Part shown: piece by piece, positions 28,966-38,621 of the stretch
Layout of the letters: each line of letters starts with the position of its first letter
How positions within the stretch are numbered: position 1 is the first letter of the stretch
DNA from: Facilibium subflavum
GTDB lineage: Bacteria > Pseudomonadota > Gammaproteobacteria > Francisellales > Francisellaceae
Reading direction: 5' to 3'
Length of the DNA: 50,967 nt
Assembly: GCF_003574485.1 (NCBI RefSeq)
Contig: NZ_QLIT01000002.1
Span: forward strand, 1-50,967
The notes under the pieces: model-generated
What the model saw: only the letters and a program-made list of their open reading frames with translations
The model's database searches: none
What the model was told of the DNA's origin: nothing
Program-made: the position numbers and the translations under genes

Positions 28966-29949
28966 ATGTGGTTTAAGAATTTGGCACTATTTGAGTTTAC
29001 ATCGCCATTTGATGTAGATGTTGAAACGGTAGAGGCACGTTTAAACGATTATCGCTTTGTTCCTTGCAGTAGCCATGCCCCGACATCGATGGGGTGGGTA
29101 GCACCTGCAGGTGGGGAGGCACCGTTAGTGCATGCGGCACAAGGGTTTGTTATGGTGGCTTTTCAGATTCAGGAGAAAATCGTACCTGCAGGTGTGATCA
29201 AAGAAATGCTTGATGAAAAAGTCGAAGAAATTGAGTTGCGTGAAACACGAAAAGTAAAAAAGAAAGAAAAAGATGCACTAAAAGAAGAAATTTATCAATC
29301 ACTTTTGCCTCGCGCTTTTACAAAAAATTCAATTATTTATGCCTATATTGATACTATAAAAGGATGGCTGGTGATCAATGCATCATCGGCGAAAAAGGCT
29401 GAAGTCTTAACGGTGAACTTGCGTAAAGCATTAGGTAGCCTTAAGATTCGCATTCCAGAAGTTTTGCCGGTTTCAATGCTTCTGACGCAATGGTTAAAAA
29501 CCAACGAATATCCAGTCGATTTTAGTATTGAGGATCAATGTGTATTACAGGACAATCAAGATGCCTCAGGGCTTATCCGTTGCCAGCGCCAGAATTTATT
29601 TACCGATGATATTCAATCCTTGATTGATTCAGGTCGCGAAGTCATTCAGTTAGCGTTATCATGGCAAGAAAAAGTGTCGTTTGTTCTCAATGATGAGTTT
29701 ATGATTAAATCATTAAAGTTTTTAGAGCTGATTCAAGATCAGGTTAATGATATTGTTTCAGAAACAAAAGCTGAGCGATTTGATGCGGATTTTGCCATTA
29801 TGACAGAAACACTTCGTGAGTTTATCGATGGCTTGATGCAGGTTTTTTCTAAGGAGAATCGTGTGGAGAAAACAGACGAAGTTACACAGCAAGAAGATGA
29901 TGCCTTAAATAATGCAGATAACAACACGGCAGTATCTTCTTCAATCTAA
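28966..29949 (+). CDS. rdgC: Recombination-associated protein RdgC
   Basis: Non-specific double-stranded DNA-binding ring protein that restrains RecA-dependent recombination. The N-terminus MWFKNLALFEFTSPFDVDVE and the conserved SSHAPTSMGWVAPAGG block are diagnostic. At 327 residues it is slightly longer than E. coli RdgC (303), with an acidic, low-complexity C-terminal tail (DEVTQQEDDALNNADNNT). An AAAAGGGT ribosome-binding site precedes the ATG. Ten nt separate it from mpg. Confidence 0.94.
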   Translation: MWFKNLALFEFTSPFDVDVETVEARLNDYRFVPCSSHAPTSMGWVAPAGGEAPLVHAAQGFVMVAFQIQEKIVPAGVIKEMLDEKVEEIELRETRKVKKKEKDALKEEIYQSLLPRAFTKNSIIYAYIDTIKGWLVINASSAKKAEVLTVNLRKALGSLKIRIPEVLPVSMLLTQWLKTNEYPVDFSIEDQCVLQDNQDASGLIRCQRQNLFTDDIQSLIDSGREVIQLALSWQEKVSFVLNDEFMIKSLKFLELIQDQVNDIVSETKAERFDADFAIMTETLREFIDGLMQVFSKENRVEKTDEVTQQEDDALNNADNNTAVSSSI

Positions 29950-29958
29950 AAATCCTAT

Positions 29959-30612
29959 ATGAGATTAACACAAAACGATTTTAATCAACCGGCTGTTGCG
30001 CTTGCTAAATATCTACTTGGCAAGGTGATTTGTCACAATTATCAAGGCATATGGCTTAAGGCTCAGATTATTGAGACAGAAAGCTATGAGCTAGAAGATA
30101 AGGCAAGTCATGCATCTTTAGGGTTCACCGAAAAAAGAAAAGCCTTATTTATGCCGCCAGGCACGATTTATATGTATTATGCCAGAGGAGGGGATTCGCT
30201 AAATGCTTCAGCAAAAGGTGCAGGCAATGCAGTGTTAATCAAATCTGCAATTTTTTATCCAAAGGCTGATAATATCGATAAGATGCTTGATATTATGCAT
30301 GACTTAAACCCTTTATCAGATGGACAAAAAAGGCAAACAAAGAAGCTTCTTTCAGGGCAGACGCTGCTTTGTAAGGCGTTAGGATTGAAAGTGAAGGATT
30401 GGGATCAACAACAATTTAATTCGGTTTTCTTTATTGAAGATGCAGGGGTTAGCGTGAATGAGATTATCCAAACCACACGTTTAGGTATTGCCACACATCG
30501 CGACGCTGATTTATTGTATCGCTTTATTGATAAGCGATATGCGCATTTATGTACGAAAAATCCGTTAACGGTAAGAAGGCAGGCACCTTATTTGGTTATG
30601 GAAAATAAATAA
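29959..30612 (+). CDS. mpg: DNA-3-methyladenine glycosylase (AAG/MPG family)
   Basis: Base-excision repair glycosylase that removes alkylated or deaminated purines. The 217-residue product has the AAG fold signature: [19 protein letters not shown] with the catalytic Glu, then [12 protein letters not shown] and [13 protein letters not shown]. These match the eukaryotic-like AAG family rather than the E. coli Tag or AlkA types. It lies 10 nt after rdgC, so probably cotranscribed. Confidence 0.92.
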   Translation: MRLTQNDFNQPAVALAKYLLGKVICHNYQGIWLKAQIIETESYELEDKASHASLGFTEKRKALFMPPGTIYMYYARGGDSLNASAKGAGNAVLIKSAIFYPKADNIDKMLDIMHDLNPLSDGQKRQTKKLLSGQTLLCKALGLKVKDWDQQQFNSVFFIEDAGVSVNEIIQTTRLGIATHRDADLLYRFIDKRYAHLCTKNPLTVRRQAPYLVMENK

Positions 30613-30665
30613 AACTAACAGAACAAGTTTGTAACATTGGTCGTTTAATGGTAGAGGAAATCTTC

Positions 30666-31052
30666 ATGAGTAAACAGTTAGCGCAGAATAAACAAAATGC
30701 AATCGAATTTTATGATCTGATGTTTAATCAGGCTAAACCAAAAGAAGCAATTGATAAATATGTTGGCGAATTTTACATTCAACATAATCCACATGTTGGT
30801 GATGGCAAATCTGCGTTTATTGCATATTTTGAGAAAATGGCAATAGATTATCCAGGTAAGCGAGTTTACTTTAAACGTGTACTTGCAGAAGGTGATAAGG
30901 TTATGTTGCATTGTCATCAAGTCTGGCCTGGGGATAATGATTATGCAGGTATTGATATCTTCCGCTTTGATAATGCTGGAAAAATTGTTGAGCATTGGGA
31001 TGTGTTACAGGTTATTCCGGCCTCAGCAGCAAACGATAATACAATGTTTTAA
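30666..31052 (+). CDS. NTF2-like/SnoaL-like protein
   Basis: A 128-residue cytoplasmic protein with the NTF2-like alpha+beta barrel pattern: an N-terminal helix ([19 protein letters not shown]), then [20 protein letters not shown], and at the C-terminus [20 protein letters not shown]. The SnoaL-like branch is the best match. Function is unknown; members include polyketide cyclases and uncharacterised stress proteins. The ATG at 30666 is selected by the GAGGAAA site upstream; a longer frame opens at 30648. Confidence 0.85.
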   Translation: MSKQLAQNKQNAIEFYDLMFNQAKPKEAIDKYVGEFYIQHNPHVGDGKSAFIAYFEKMAIDYPGKRVYFKRVLAEGDKVMLHCHQVWPGDNDYAGIDIFRFDNAGKIVEHWDVLQVIPASAANDNTMF

Positions 31053-31068
31053 CTTGTAAAGCTTTGAT

Positions 31069-31806
31069 TTATTGATTTTGCCAATGCTCCACATACATCT
31101 TGGTAGCCCCAGCAATTGCTGCAGGAATCACAAATATATTAAGCAATGGAATCATCAGCAATAGTGTGGTGAAAAAGCCAAATCCAAAGCTTAAAGTGCG
31201 TTTTTGTTTGAGTTTTTGCTTCATAAGTGGATAAGGTATTTCATTGTTATCAAAAGCATAGTCCGCGTATTGCACGACATTAAACCAGCTTAACAGAATC
31301 AACCAGTAAACTGCCGTAAACAGGTTAACAACAGGGATAAAATAACAAACCAGGATAATAATAACCCATGGTAAAAATGACAGCATTTTGCTGATCTCGC
31401 GCACCACGGCTTTAGGGGCAATCAGCAACAGTTTATGCCAGCTAAGCTTTATATCAACCGCTTTATTTGTCAGCTTAAATTGTACCTTTTCAGCTAAAAA
31501 GCTATAAAAAGGTGAGGCAATAATCAATGCAATAACCGTAAACAGGTATGTTGTAAATAACAACATGCTGATAATCCCCACCATATAGATCAGCCAATTA
31601 AGCCATCTAAGCCAGGATGCCAGGTGCTGATCAAGCCATTGAGTGAAAACCGCAATTTCATGCAATGCAAACCACCAAAGCCCAATAAAGATTAACAGGT
31701 TCAGTATCAAAGGGATAATGGTGTAACGCTTAATGCCTTTGGAAAAAATAAGTCTAAAACCAGATAAAAGATAGTCAATACCCGCTTGTTTATTGAGATT
31801 AGTCAT
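31069..31806 (-). CDS. cysZ: CysZ-like sulfate transporter
   Basis: Inner-membrane protein of 245 residues with about four long hydrophobic segments and the EI24/CysZ layout. The start reads AGIDYLLSGFRLIFSKGIKR, then IASPFYSFLAEKVQ, and LLSWFNVVQYADYAFDN with the conserved YxDYAxDN pattern. CysZ supplies sulfate for cysteine synthesis. The start overlaps lplA by 8 nt. Confidence 0.88.
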   Translation of the reverse strand: MTNLNKQAGIDYLLSGFRLIFSKGIKRYTIIPLILNLLIFIGLWWFALHEIAVFTQWLDQHLASWLRWLNWLIYMVGIISMLLFTTYLFTVIALIIASPFYSFLAEKVQFKLTNKAVDIKLSWHKLLLIAPKAVVREISKMLSFLPWVIIILVCYFIPVVNLFTAVYWLILLSWFNVVQYADYAFDNNEIPYPLMKQKLKQKRTLSFGFGFFTTLLLMIPLLNIFVIPAAIAGATKMYVEHWQNQ

Positions 31807-32767
31807 CGCCTTTTTCCTTTAGCACAATCGGGATTTGTTGGGCAAAAACAGTCATGGCTTTTTTTTCTAAATCATTTAAGTGGCTTAAAGTAGAACTAAA
31901 GCTTTGTTTATTGTAAATAGGCTGGTATTGATCAACCCATTTTTTAAGATATGAAAAATGATCATTTGCTTGTAATTCAACCATATGGCCTTGCTTGATC
32001 TGTGCCGTTAATGTGAATGTATCAACATGGAATGTTTTTTCGAAAGGTAATGTCTTACCAAAACGCCATTGCCAGGTTTTTAAATTTTCTATTTCTTTAA
32101 GAATCAATGTGTTGTTTAAATCACAAGGAAGATACGTGATATGTTGGTGAAAGCGTGCAAGAAATGCTTGCTTGATTTCACATGTGTCTATATTGGGATA
32201 AATGTGTTGTAAATTCATCACTTGGGAGCGGTATGAGACGACCCCTTTGCTTTTTATATCTTCATCAAGCTTGTGATGCAGGTATTCTGCAAGTTTTGAG
32301 GTGTCGGCATTAATAAGTAAAGTACCATGATGAAAAGAGCGATCCTTTGTCTCACGAAAAGCACTGCCTGAGATTTTATATGATTGTCCTTTAAACGTTG
32401 TGAAGATATCATTTCTTGGTGAGATATACGCATCAACACCAACACTGGCAAGTACTTCAACGATCATTTGCAGGTTTTGCTTTTTATCATACATATCCGT
32501 TGGGGCAATAACGGTATAATTTAAATTCCCCAGATCATGATAAACCGTCCCACCGCCGCTTTGGCGGCGAATGACAGGGATTTGATCACGATAAAGTGCA
32601 TTAAGATTGCATTCACGCCAAGGGTTTTGTGCCCGGCCAATAACAACACAGGGTGTGTTCTGCCAAAGATATAAAATAGGCTTGTCGGTTAACATTTCCT
32701 TGAATAACCAGTTCTCAACAGCCAGGTTGTAAAAAGGGTCAGTAGAGGTTGCAACATAAACATTCAT
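31799..32767 (-). CDS. lplA: Lipoate-protein ligase A
   Basis: Attaches free lipoate to E2 subunits and GcvH by an ATP-dependent reaction. The 322-residue enzyme has the signature RRQSGGGTVYHDLGNLN and the catalytic lysine in GQSYKISGSAFRET. The C-terminal accessory domain is present. Leading GRAQNPWREC matches the substrate-binding loop. It is followed with 8-nt overlap by cysZ. Confidence 0.95.
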   Translation of the reverse strand: MNVYVATSTDPFYNLAVENWLFKEMLTDKPILYLWQNTPCVVIGRAQNPWRECNLNALYRDQIPVIRRQSGGGTVYHDLGNLNYTVIAPTDMYDKKQNLQMIVEVLASVGVDAYISPRNDIFTTFKGQSYKISGSAFRETKDRSFHHGTLLINADTSKLAEYLHHKLDEDIKSKGVVSYRSQVMNLQHIYPNIDTCEIKQAFLARFHQHITYLPCDLNNTLILKEIENLKTWQWRFGKTLPFEKTFHVDTFTLTAQIKQGHMVELQANDHFSYLKKWVDQYQPIYNKQSFSSTLSHLNDLEKKAMTVFAQQIPIVLKEKGDD

Positions 32768-32850
32768 AGAAAATCAGGATAAGAAAGATTCTTTATATTC
32801 GTTATTGTAGGGAAAACACCTGGCTAAGTACAATGATTTATAAGTGGATA

Positions 32851-34194
32851 TTAAAACCAAAGGGCAACTGTGCCTTTGATTCGCTGCCACAATGAGCCGG
32901 TATCATTATTTTGCAAGACCACCACATCAAATTGCATTTTTGTTTTTCCTTTATAGGTCATATCCAAGGTGCCGGCTTTTGCGCCTGCTTTGACAGGGGC
33001 AACTAGTCCATCTGGATTCTTATGTAAAACAAATTGAATATCTTTAGGATCTACATCCCTTGGATAAGTAATGGCAATTTCTTTCCCGACACCAATATCT
33101 GAGTAATCATTTTCTCCTTTATATACACGGATTTGTCCAAGTCTATAGTTAGCTGGGTAAAAGACTTTGGTTTTAAAATTACTAAAGCCGTATTCCAAAA
33201 GCGTTTGGCTGTCTCTTGCACTTTGGATAAGGCTTGTTGAGCCAAGTACAACAGAGATAAGTCGATCATGATCTGGTTTAACAGCAGAGGCAACCAAAGA
33301 GTAACCAGCTGAGTCTGTTGACCCCGTTTTAATGCCATCTGCATAAGGGTAAATATTAAGTAGTTTATTATAATTTTGTGTGATAAAACCATTCATGGTG
33401 ACTTCTTTCATTTTGAAGTATTTGTAGTATTGCGGAAAATCATAGATAAGGTGGCGTGCTAAGATAGCCAAATCATATGCTGAAGTGTATAAATTTGGTG
33501 CTGGAAGCCCCATTACGTCGCTGAAATGCGTATTGTTCATACCAAGTTTTTGTGCAGTATAGTTCATGATATTCACAAAACCTTCCTGGGTGCCTGCAAT
33601 AACCATTGAAAGTGTCACTGCCGCATCATTACCTGAGGCGACAATCGTGCCTTCTAATAAATCCTGAATGCTGACCTTTTGCCCTGCCTTAAGATGCATG
33701 CTTGAGCCAGCTGTATGCCAGGCAATTGGTGGTACAGTGACTTCCTGGTTGAGTTTTAAGCTACCTGATGCCAGGCGTTGTTCAACAATATATAATAACA
33801 TCATTTTGGTTAGTGATGCCGGTGCGATGCGCTTGTTTGGCTCTTTTGCTGCTAAGACATTACCTGTTTGTGCATCGACTAATAAATAGCTTTTCACATT
33901 AAGCATGGGCGCTCTGACAACCTGACCTTGCCAGAGTGTTGTTGCAGGTGTAATCGCCGGCAGTTTTAGATCTTCTGGTGCAGGAGGCACTTGAACATCA
34001 AGTGGGACATTTGCACTTGATGAAACTGCACCATAAGGATTTAATGGTACCCCCATATAGTTTACAGAAGCAGCACCATAAGTTTCTTGTGTTTTTGCGG
34101 CATCGGTATTTTGTGAGTCTGCAATACCCGGTTGTATGGTAAAAACGGTTGCAGCACTAAGTGCCAAAAGAGTTAATTTCTTTAAACGCGCCAT
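32851..34194 (-). CDS. D-alanyl-D-alanine carboxypeptidase (low-mass PBP, DacA/DacC type)
   Basis: Periplasmic serine peptidase that trims the terminal D-Ala of peptidoglycan pentapeptides. The product is 447 residues from the ATG at 34194, chosen because AAGGAT lies upstream; a longer frame opens at 34263. A signal peptide (MARLKKLTLLALSAATVF) is followed by a 60-residue low-complexity linker, unusual for DacA. Catalytic motifs are SLTKMM (SxxK), ASGNDAA (SxN) and IKTGSTDSAG (KTG). The C-terminal PBP5-like domain ends in a probable amphipathic anchor (LWQRIKGTVALWF). It is 65 nt downstream of ftsI. Confidence 0.93.
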   Translation of the reverse strand: MARLKKLTLLALSAATVFTIQPGIADSQNTDAAKTQETYGAASVNYMGVPLNPYGAVSSSANVPLDVQVPPAPEDLKLPAITPATTLWQGQVVRAPMLNVKSYLLVDAQTGNVLAAKEPNKRIAPASLTKMMLLYIVEQRLASGSLKLNQEVTVPPIAWHTAGSSMHLKAGQKVSIQDLLEGTIVASGNDAAVTLSMVIAGTQEGFVNIMNYTAQKLGMNNTHFSDVMGLPAPNLYTSAYDLAILARHLIYDFPQYYKYFKMKEVTMNGFITQNYNKLLNIYPYADGIKTGSTDSAGYSLVASAVKPDHDRLISVVLGSTSLIQSARDSQTLLEYGFSNFKTKVFYPANYRLGQIRVYKGENDYSDIGVGKEIAITYPRDVDPKDIQFVLHKNPDGLVAPVKAGAKAGTLDMTYKGKTKMQFDVVVLQNNDTGSLWQRIKGTVALWF

Positions 34195-34259
34195 GGTTAT
34201 CCTTATTTTATTTTTCATGTCTTTACGGTAACTATTATACGCAAGCGTTTGGCCGTATT

Positions 34260-36026
34260 TCAATTGTTTTCAATGACTTGCATCAGCCAGCGTTTATTTC
34301 GGTTTAATAATTTATACTGATCTAGTGGTTGTTGGTAGGCAACGCCAAGGTATTGCAGTGTATGCTGCGCTATATTGGCAAATACAGGCGCGGCTGAAAC
34401 ACCACCATATTGATAAAAATGATTTTTCGTTGGGTCTTTTATCCAGATCACAATCACAAGTTTTGGGTTTTTAAGCGGTGCAATGCCTGCAAAGATGGCA
34501 TTATAAGAATTAATAAAATGTCCATTTGCAACCCGATGTGATGTCCCTGTTTTTCCTGCAACATTAAACCCTGGTATATTTGCAAAAACCCCTGTGCCAT
34601 GGATGCTAACAACACTGTTTAGCATAGATAAGACATCATTAGCAACTTTCTTAGGTATAACTTGAGGGCATATGGGATTTTGTTTTTGAATAATTAAGGA
34701 GACAGGGCATAGTTTTCCTTGATTTGCAAAAACAGTATAGGCGTGTGCTAACTGCAATACCGAACTTGTCAAGGCGTAACCAAATGATAGTGTGGCAAAC
34801 TCAAATTTACTTAAAGAAGACAAAGGTGGTAAATAACCATTGGTGGCACCTGGAAAGTCAATCGTTGTAGGCTGACCAAAGCCTAGTGTGGTCAGTAAGG
34901 CGTACATTTTTTCTTTATCTAAGGTTAATGCCACTTTGCTGACCCCGACATTACTTGATTTTTCAAGTATCTGCGTCAGGCTTATATTGCCAAAATTGGC
35001 ATCATCTCGAACTTTGTGGCCTTGTAAGTAATAAAAGCCTGGATTGGTATCAATCATGCTATCAGGTGTGTATTGGCCAGAAGTAAGTGCTTGGGCAATA
35101 AAAAAAGGTTTAATCGTTGATCCAGGCTCAAAGGTTTGAATAAGTGAGCGTGCTGCAACGTTCTTGCCAACATGTTCGCTAAAGATATTTGGATTAAAAG
35201 AAGGGTAGCTTGCCATGGCTAAGACTTGCCCATTTTGTGGGTTAATCACAACTACAGATCCTGATTCTGCCTTGGCATCGACAACGCCTTTTTTTAATGC
35301 CTCATAGGCAAATTCCTGTATGTTGCTATCGATAGTAAGTGTAAGGTCCTGACCTAAATGATAGTGTTTTATGTTAGAGGCGAATGAAATTGCCTGCTTT
35401 TTGCCATCTTCTATGGCGAATAGCTTACCATTTTTTGCAGAAAGCGATTTATCAAAGCTTAACAATAAACCATCCTGGCCTTTGTTATGGCTGTTTGTAA
35501 AACCAATAAGTGGTGCAATGGCATTGGCTTTCGGGTAATAGGTGCGATTTTGCTCATGAATTTGTACACCTGGGATATTGAGTGCTTTGAGCTGATTTAT
35601 CTTTGATGGTGTTACAAACTTTGCAGCAATATAGTAACGTTTGTTCGGGTATTTTTGAATAAGTGTCTGAATATCGTTTACGGATAAACCATCAATATCA
35701 ATAGTGTCAAGCTTTTGGTATTTTTGCGGGTATGACTTAAGCACTTTTATATCCAGTACAACTTCATATAAGTTGGTGCTAACTGCAAGCGGGATACCGT
35801 TTCTATCGTAAATAATGCCTCTTGTTGCATCCAAGTCAATCTCCCGGTTACTCTCACTTTTGCCTTGCTCGGATAAAAAGTGATGATCGGTTGTTTCAAG
35901 ATAAAAAAGCCGATAAATTAAAACCAGGAAAATAACAACGATTAAAAAGATAACACAGATAAACCGCCATAGGTGACGTATTGGTTTTGGCCTGTTTTCC
36001 TTATTTTTTTGTTTATTTGATTTCAT
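34260..36026 (-). CDS. ftsI: Penicillin-binding protein 3 (FtsI-type peptidoglycan transpeptidase)
   Basis: Class B PBP that cross-links septal peptidoglycan. The 588-residue protein has a cytoplasmic basic N-terminus, one membrane segment (about 19-43), a dimerisation region (ATRGIIYDRNGIPLA) and a transpeptidase domain with STIKP, EKSSNVGVSK and GKTGTSHR. The C-terminal end resembles E. coli FtsI. The usual dcw neighbours (ftsL, murE, mraW) are absent; it is followed by a D,D-carboxypeptidase. A divergent tyrS lies 231 nt away. Confidence 0.9.
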   Translation of the reverse strand: MKSNKQKNKENRPKPIRHLWRFICVIFLIVVIFLVLIYRLFYLETTDHHFLSEQGKSESNREIDLDATRGIIYDRNGIPLAVSTNLYEVVLDIKVLKSYPQKYQKLDTIDIDGLSVNDIQTLIQKYPNKRYYIAAKFVTPSKINQLKALNIPGVQIHEQNRTYYPKANAIAPLIGFTNSHNKGQDGLLLSFDKSLSAKNGKLFAIEDGKKQAISFASNIKHYHLGQDLTLTIDSNIQEFAYEALKKGVVDAKAESGSVVVINPQNGQVLAMASYPSFNPNIFSEHVGKNVAARSLIQTFEPGSTIKPFFIAQALTSGQYTPDSMIDTNPGFYYLQGHKVRDDANFGNISLTQILEKSSNVGVSKVALTLDKEKMYALLTTLGFGQPTTIDFPGATNGYLPPLSSLSKFEFATLSFGYALTSSVLQLAHAYTVFANQGKLCPVSLIIQKQNPICPQVIPKKVANDVLSMLNSVVSIHGTGVFANIPGFNVAGKTGTSHRVANGHFINSYNAIFAGIAPLKNPKLVIVIWIKDPTKNHFYQYGGVSAAPVFANIAQHTLQYLGVAYQQPLDQYKLLNRNKRWLMQVIENN

Positions 36027-36083
36027 TCTACATTAAATGTATTTACGTTTAATTCAATCAGTTAAGCGCCAGTGTAGCGGAAA

Positions 36084-36100
36084 ATCGATATGATCGATAT
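36084..36100 (+). repeat. Direct repeat ATCGATAT-G-ATCGATAT in the ftsI/tyrS intergenic region
   Basis: Two adjacent 8-base copies separated by one G lie upstream of tyrS and ftsI, where a regulator could bind. The rest of the 231-nt gap is AT-rich with no gene. Function unknown. Confidence 0.4.
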
Positions 36101-36162
36101 TATTTATAGGTAAAATCAAATAATTTTCTCAGGAAATGTGCCATTTAGCTTGATTGTTGTTG

Positions 36163-36168
36163 TATAAT
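36163..36168 (+). promoter_or_regulatory. Candidate -10 box of the tyrS promoter
   Basis: A perfect TATAAT, with no good -35 at normal spacing, 95 nt upstream of the tyrS ATG. The long 5' leader I see (36175-36257) shows no T-box features. Confidence 0.35.
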
Positions 36169-36257
36169 GGTTTGGTTTTTTAAAAGCATATTGCTGTTAA
36201 AGTGATTTAAAAAATATGTACGATGAATAATAAGAATTAAGGGTTTAGCTAAGCGTC

Positions 36258-37496
36258 ATGCAAAATAACATTGAAAAGTCGATAGAAGTCATTAAACGAG
36301 GCACAGATGAGATTCTTTTAGAAGAAGACTTAATCAACAAATTAAAAGAAAACCGCCCGCTTATTATCAAATTTGGTTGTGATCCAACAGCGCCAGATAT
36401 TCATTTAGGCCATACGGTTGTTATTAATAAACTAAAGCAATTGCAGGATTTAGGACATGAAATCCACTTTTTAATTGGTGATTTTACGGCACAAATTGGT
36501 GACCCAACGGGTAAAAATGCGACAAGGCCACCTTTAAGTGAACAAGAAGTTGCACAAAATGCAGAAACTTATCAAACACAGATATTTAAAATATTAGATA
36601 AGAATAAAACCATTATTAAACGCAATAGTGACTGGTTTAAGAAAATGAGTGCAGGTGACATGATTAAGCTTGCCGCCAAACAAACCGTTGCCAGAATGCT
36701 TGAAAGAGATGATTTCTCTAAGCGTTATAAGTCTGGTCAAAGTATTTCGATTCATGAATTCTTATACCCGCTTGTTCAAGGTTATGATTCCGTTGCAATG
36801 AAAGCAGATATTGAGCTAGGCGGAACAGATCAAAAATTTAATCTATTGATGGGGCGTGAGCTTCAAAAACAGGCAGGTCAGCCTGCGCAAGTAATCATCA
36901 CCATGCCGCTGTTAGAAGGCTTGGACGGTGTGAAGAAAATGTCAAAATCAGCAAATAATTATATTGGTATTGAAGAGCCTTTTGATGAGATGTTTGGCAA
37001 GATAATGTCGATTTCTGATGCGCTTATGTGGCGCTATTATGAACTGTTAAGTTTTAAATCGCTTGAAGAAATTAATATGCTTAAAAAAGGTGTTGAAGCA
37101 GGCGATAATCCGCGTGATGCAAAAATTATACTGGCAAAGGAAATTGTCGCACGTTTTCACAATGAAGATGCGGCAGAAAAAGCCCATCAAAACTTTATTG
37201 ATCGCTTTCAAAAAAATAAATTGCCTGAAGATATGCCAAATATAAGCATTGACGTGGATGCCGATACAACGCTTGCGCATGTGTTAAAAGAAGCAGGACT
37301 TGTAAAAAGCACTTCCGAAGGTATACGCATGATAAAACAAGGTGCAGTCAGAGTTGATGGTAGAAGAATCGCTGTAACCGACATGAATAATCTAATAAGC
37401 GGAAGACAAACTATACAAGTAGGTAAACGGCGCTTTGCAAAAGCAAATATTGTACGGTTTTCTGCAGATAAAAACAAAAAAGAAGGAGAAGCTTAA
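36258..37496 (+). CDS. tyrS: Tyrosyl-tRNA synthetase
   Basis: Class I aminoacyl-tRNA synthetase charging tRNA(Tyr). HIGH-like motif in the form HLGH lies within [14 protein letters not shown], and KMSKS is in [13 protein letters not shown]-terminal S4-like RNA-binding domain begins near residue 340 ([17 protein letters not shown]). At 412 residues it matches bacterial TyrS of the TyrZ type. Its tail carries the ribosome-binding site of the next gene, a 67-residue membrane protein. Confidence 0.97.
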   Translation: MQNNIEKSIEVIKRGTDEILLEEDLINKLKENRPLIIKFGCDPTAPDIHLGHTVVINKLKQLQDLGHEIHFLIGDFTAQIGDPTGKNATRPPLSEQEVAQNAETYQTQIFKILDKNKTIIKRNSDWFKKMSAGDMIKLAAKQTVARMLERDDFSKRYKSGQSISIHEFLYPLVQGYDSVAMKADIELGGTDQKFNLLMGRELQKQAGQPAQVIITMPLLEGLDGVKKMSKSANNYIGIEEPFDEMFGKIMSISDALMWRYYELLSFKSLEEINMLKKGVEAGDNPRDAKIILAKEIVARFHNEDAAEKAHQNFIDRFQKNKLPEDMPNISIDVDADTTLAHVLKEAGLVKSTSEGIRMIKQGAVRVDGRRIAVTDMNNLISGRQTIQVGKRRFAKANIVRFSADKNKKEGEA

Positions 37497-37497
37497 A

Positions 37498-37701
37498 ATG
37501 GAGAAGTTTATACAAGAAGTATTGGTGATTTTTGCGGCGTTAACTGCATTGGTTGTTTTATTTTATGTTTTTATATTTTTATTTTGGATTTTATTAATTG
37601 CCATTGGCATTGCTGTGGTTTACCGAATTATCAAATATATTGTGTATTTGTTTCTGCCTAAACACAAAAAGCAATCTGTTATTGATGCAGATGACCTGTA
37701 A
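37498..37701 (+). CDS. Small hydrophobic membrane protein
   Basis: A 67-residue protein with about 45 hydrophobic residues (positions 6-55), probably two membrane spans, and a short basic/acidic C-terminus (LPKHKKQSVIDADDL). I do not recognise a family. The ATG is selected by an AAGGAG site inside the tyrS 3' end, so it is likely translated with tyrS. A longer frame opens within tyrS (37435) and is unlikely. The next 218 nt (37702-37919) hold no gene I can support. Confidence 0.65.
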   Translation: MEKFIQEVLVIFAALTALVVLFYVFIFLFWILLIAIGIAVVYRIIKYIVYLFLPKHKKQSVIDADDL

Positions 37702-37919
37702 GCTAACCTGCGCTTTGTAATGTGTACATGTGATGATATATGTGTCAGTATTGGAAAAAATGGAAGATGAAATTTCTATGAAATAGCTTGCGAACAGGAG
37801 ATCTCGACCTATATTTAAAGTTGTAAAGGAAGTAGGTAACGCATAATATTGATGATAATCTTGGCTTATGAAATCGTGTTTTCTTAAGGGGTAGTAATGA
37901 GTGTTAGGAGTGCGATAGA

Positions 37920-38564
37920 ATGCGAAAACATCTAAAATGCGCTTTGCTTTTTATTAGTCTGTTGGTATTAATCATTGGGTGTTCCGAAAAAGCACATAAG
38001 TCTACAAAACTCACTAAAGATGAGTTGGCGACTGGCGATTACTCAGATGAAGTCCTGCTCCACTTAAACTCAAGAGCACAACAGCTTGATTTATTGTTTC
38101 ATAATTCAGCAATCGTTGAGACATTGCTTCAGGCAGATAAAGCACTTAAAAGTAAAGAGGGTATGTCAGAGGCGCTTTATCAAAGCCTGGATCAGCAAAT
38201 GCAACAACAAAGGCAAACACATACGACACAGTTATTGTTGTATAATGCATGTGCGATGCGTTTAAAACAGTTTCAATCAGCTCACCCTGCTTTTGCTGAA
38301 ATATTTATTACAGATGTTGCTGGCATGAATGTCTGTCAGACGAATATGACCAGCGATTTTTATCAAGCTGATGAAGATTGGTGGCAAAAAGCCTATAATG
38401 GTGGGAAAGGGCGGCTTTATTATGGGGATATTGAGTATGATCAAAGTGCTTATAGTATTGCTATTCCAATCTACATTCCCATCTACCATAAAGGAGAAGT
38501 GATTGGTATTAGTAAGTCAATTTTAACCATTGATGACATCACGCGAAGTAATTTGCATCGATAA
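37920..38564 (+). CDS. Lipoprotein with a PDC (Cache-like) sensor domain
   Basis: A 214-residue lipoprotein: lipobox LIIGC with Cys21. Residues about 35-125 form a long helix with Gln-rich heptads (QQMQQQRQTHTTQLL), and 125-214 match a PDC fold: FITDVAGMNVCQTNMTSDFY, DEDWWQKAYNGGKGRLYYG and GEVIGISKSIL. In most proteins this fold is the extracellular input of a histidine kinase, chemoreceptor or cyclic-di-GMP enzyme; here it ends after the sensor with no transmembrane or output domain. It probably sits in the envelope as a binding protein. A TAGGAG sequence lies upstream of the ATG. No two-component partner lies within the window. Confidence 0.7.
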   Translation: MRKHLKCALLFISLLVLIIGCSEKAHKSTKLTKDELATGDYSDEVLLHLNSRAQQLDLLFHNSAIVETLLQADKALKSKEGMSEALYQSLDQQMQQQRQTHTTQLLLYNACAMRLKQFQSAHPAFAEIFITDVAGMNVCQTNMTSDFYQADEDWWQKAYNGGKGRLYYGDIEYDQSAYSIAIPIYIPIYHKGEVIGISKSILTIDDITRSNLHR

Positions 38565-38621
38565 TTAACCGTGGTGATCTAAGGCTTATTGTTCATTGCA
38601 TAAATTGAGAGATAAACGCTA

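Noticed and set aside
37702-37919. 218-nt gap examined for small genes, a riboswitch or an RNA gene
   Set aside because: Only very short frames without ribosome-binding sites; no tRNA-like cloverleaf or known riboswitch motif seen.
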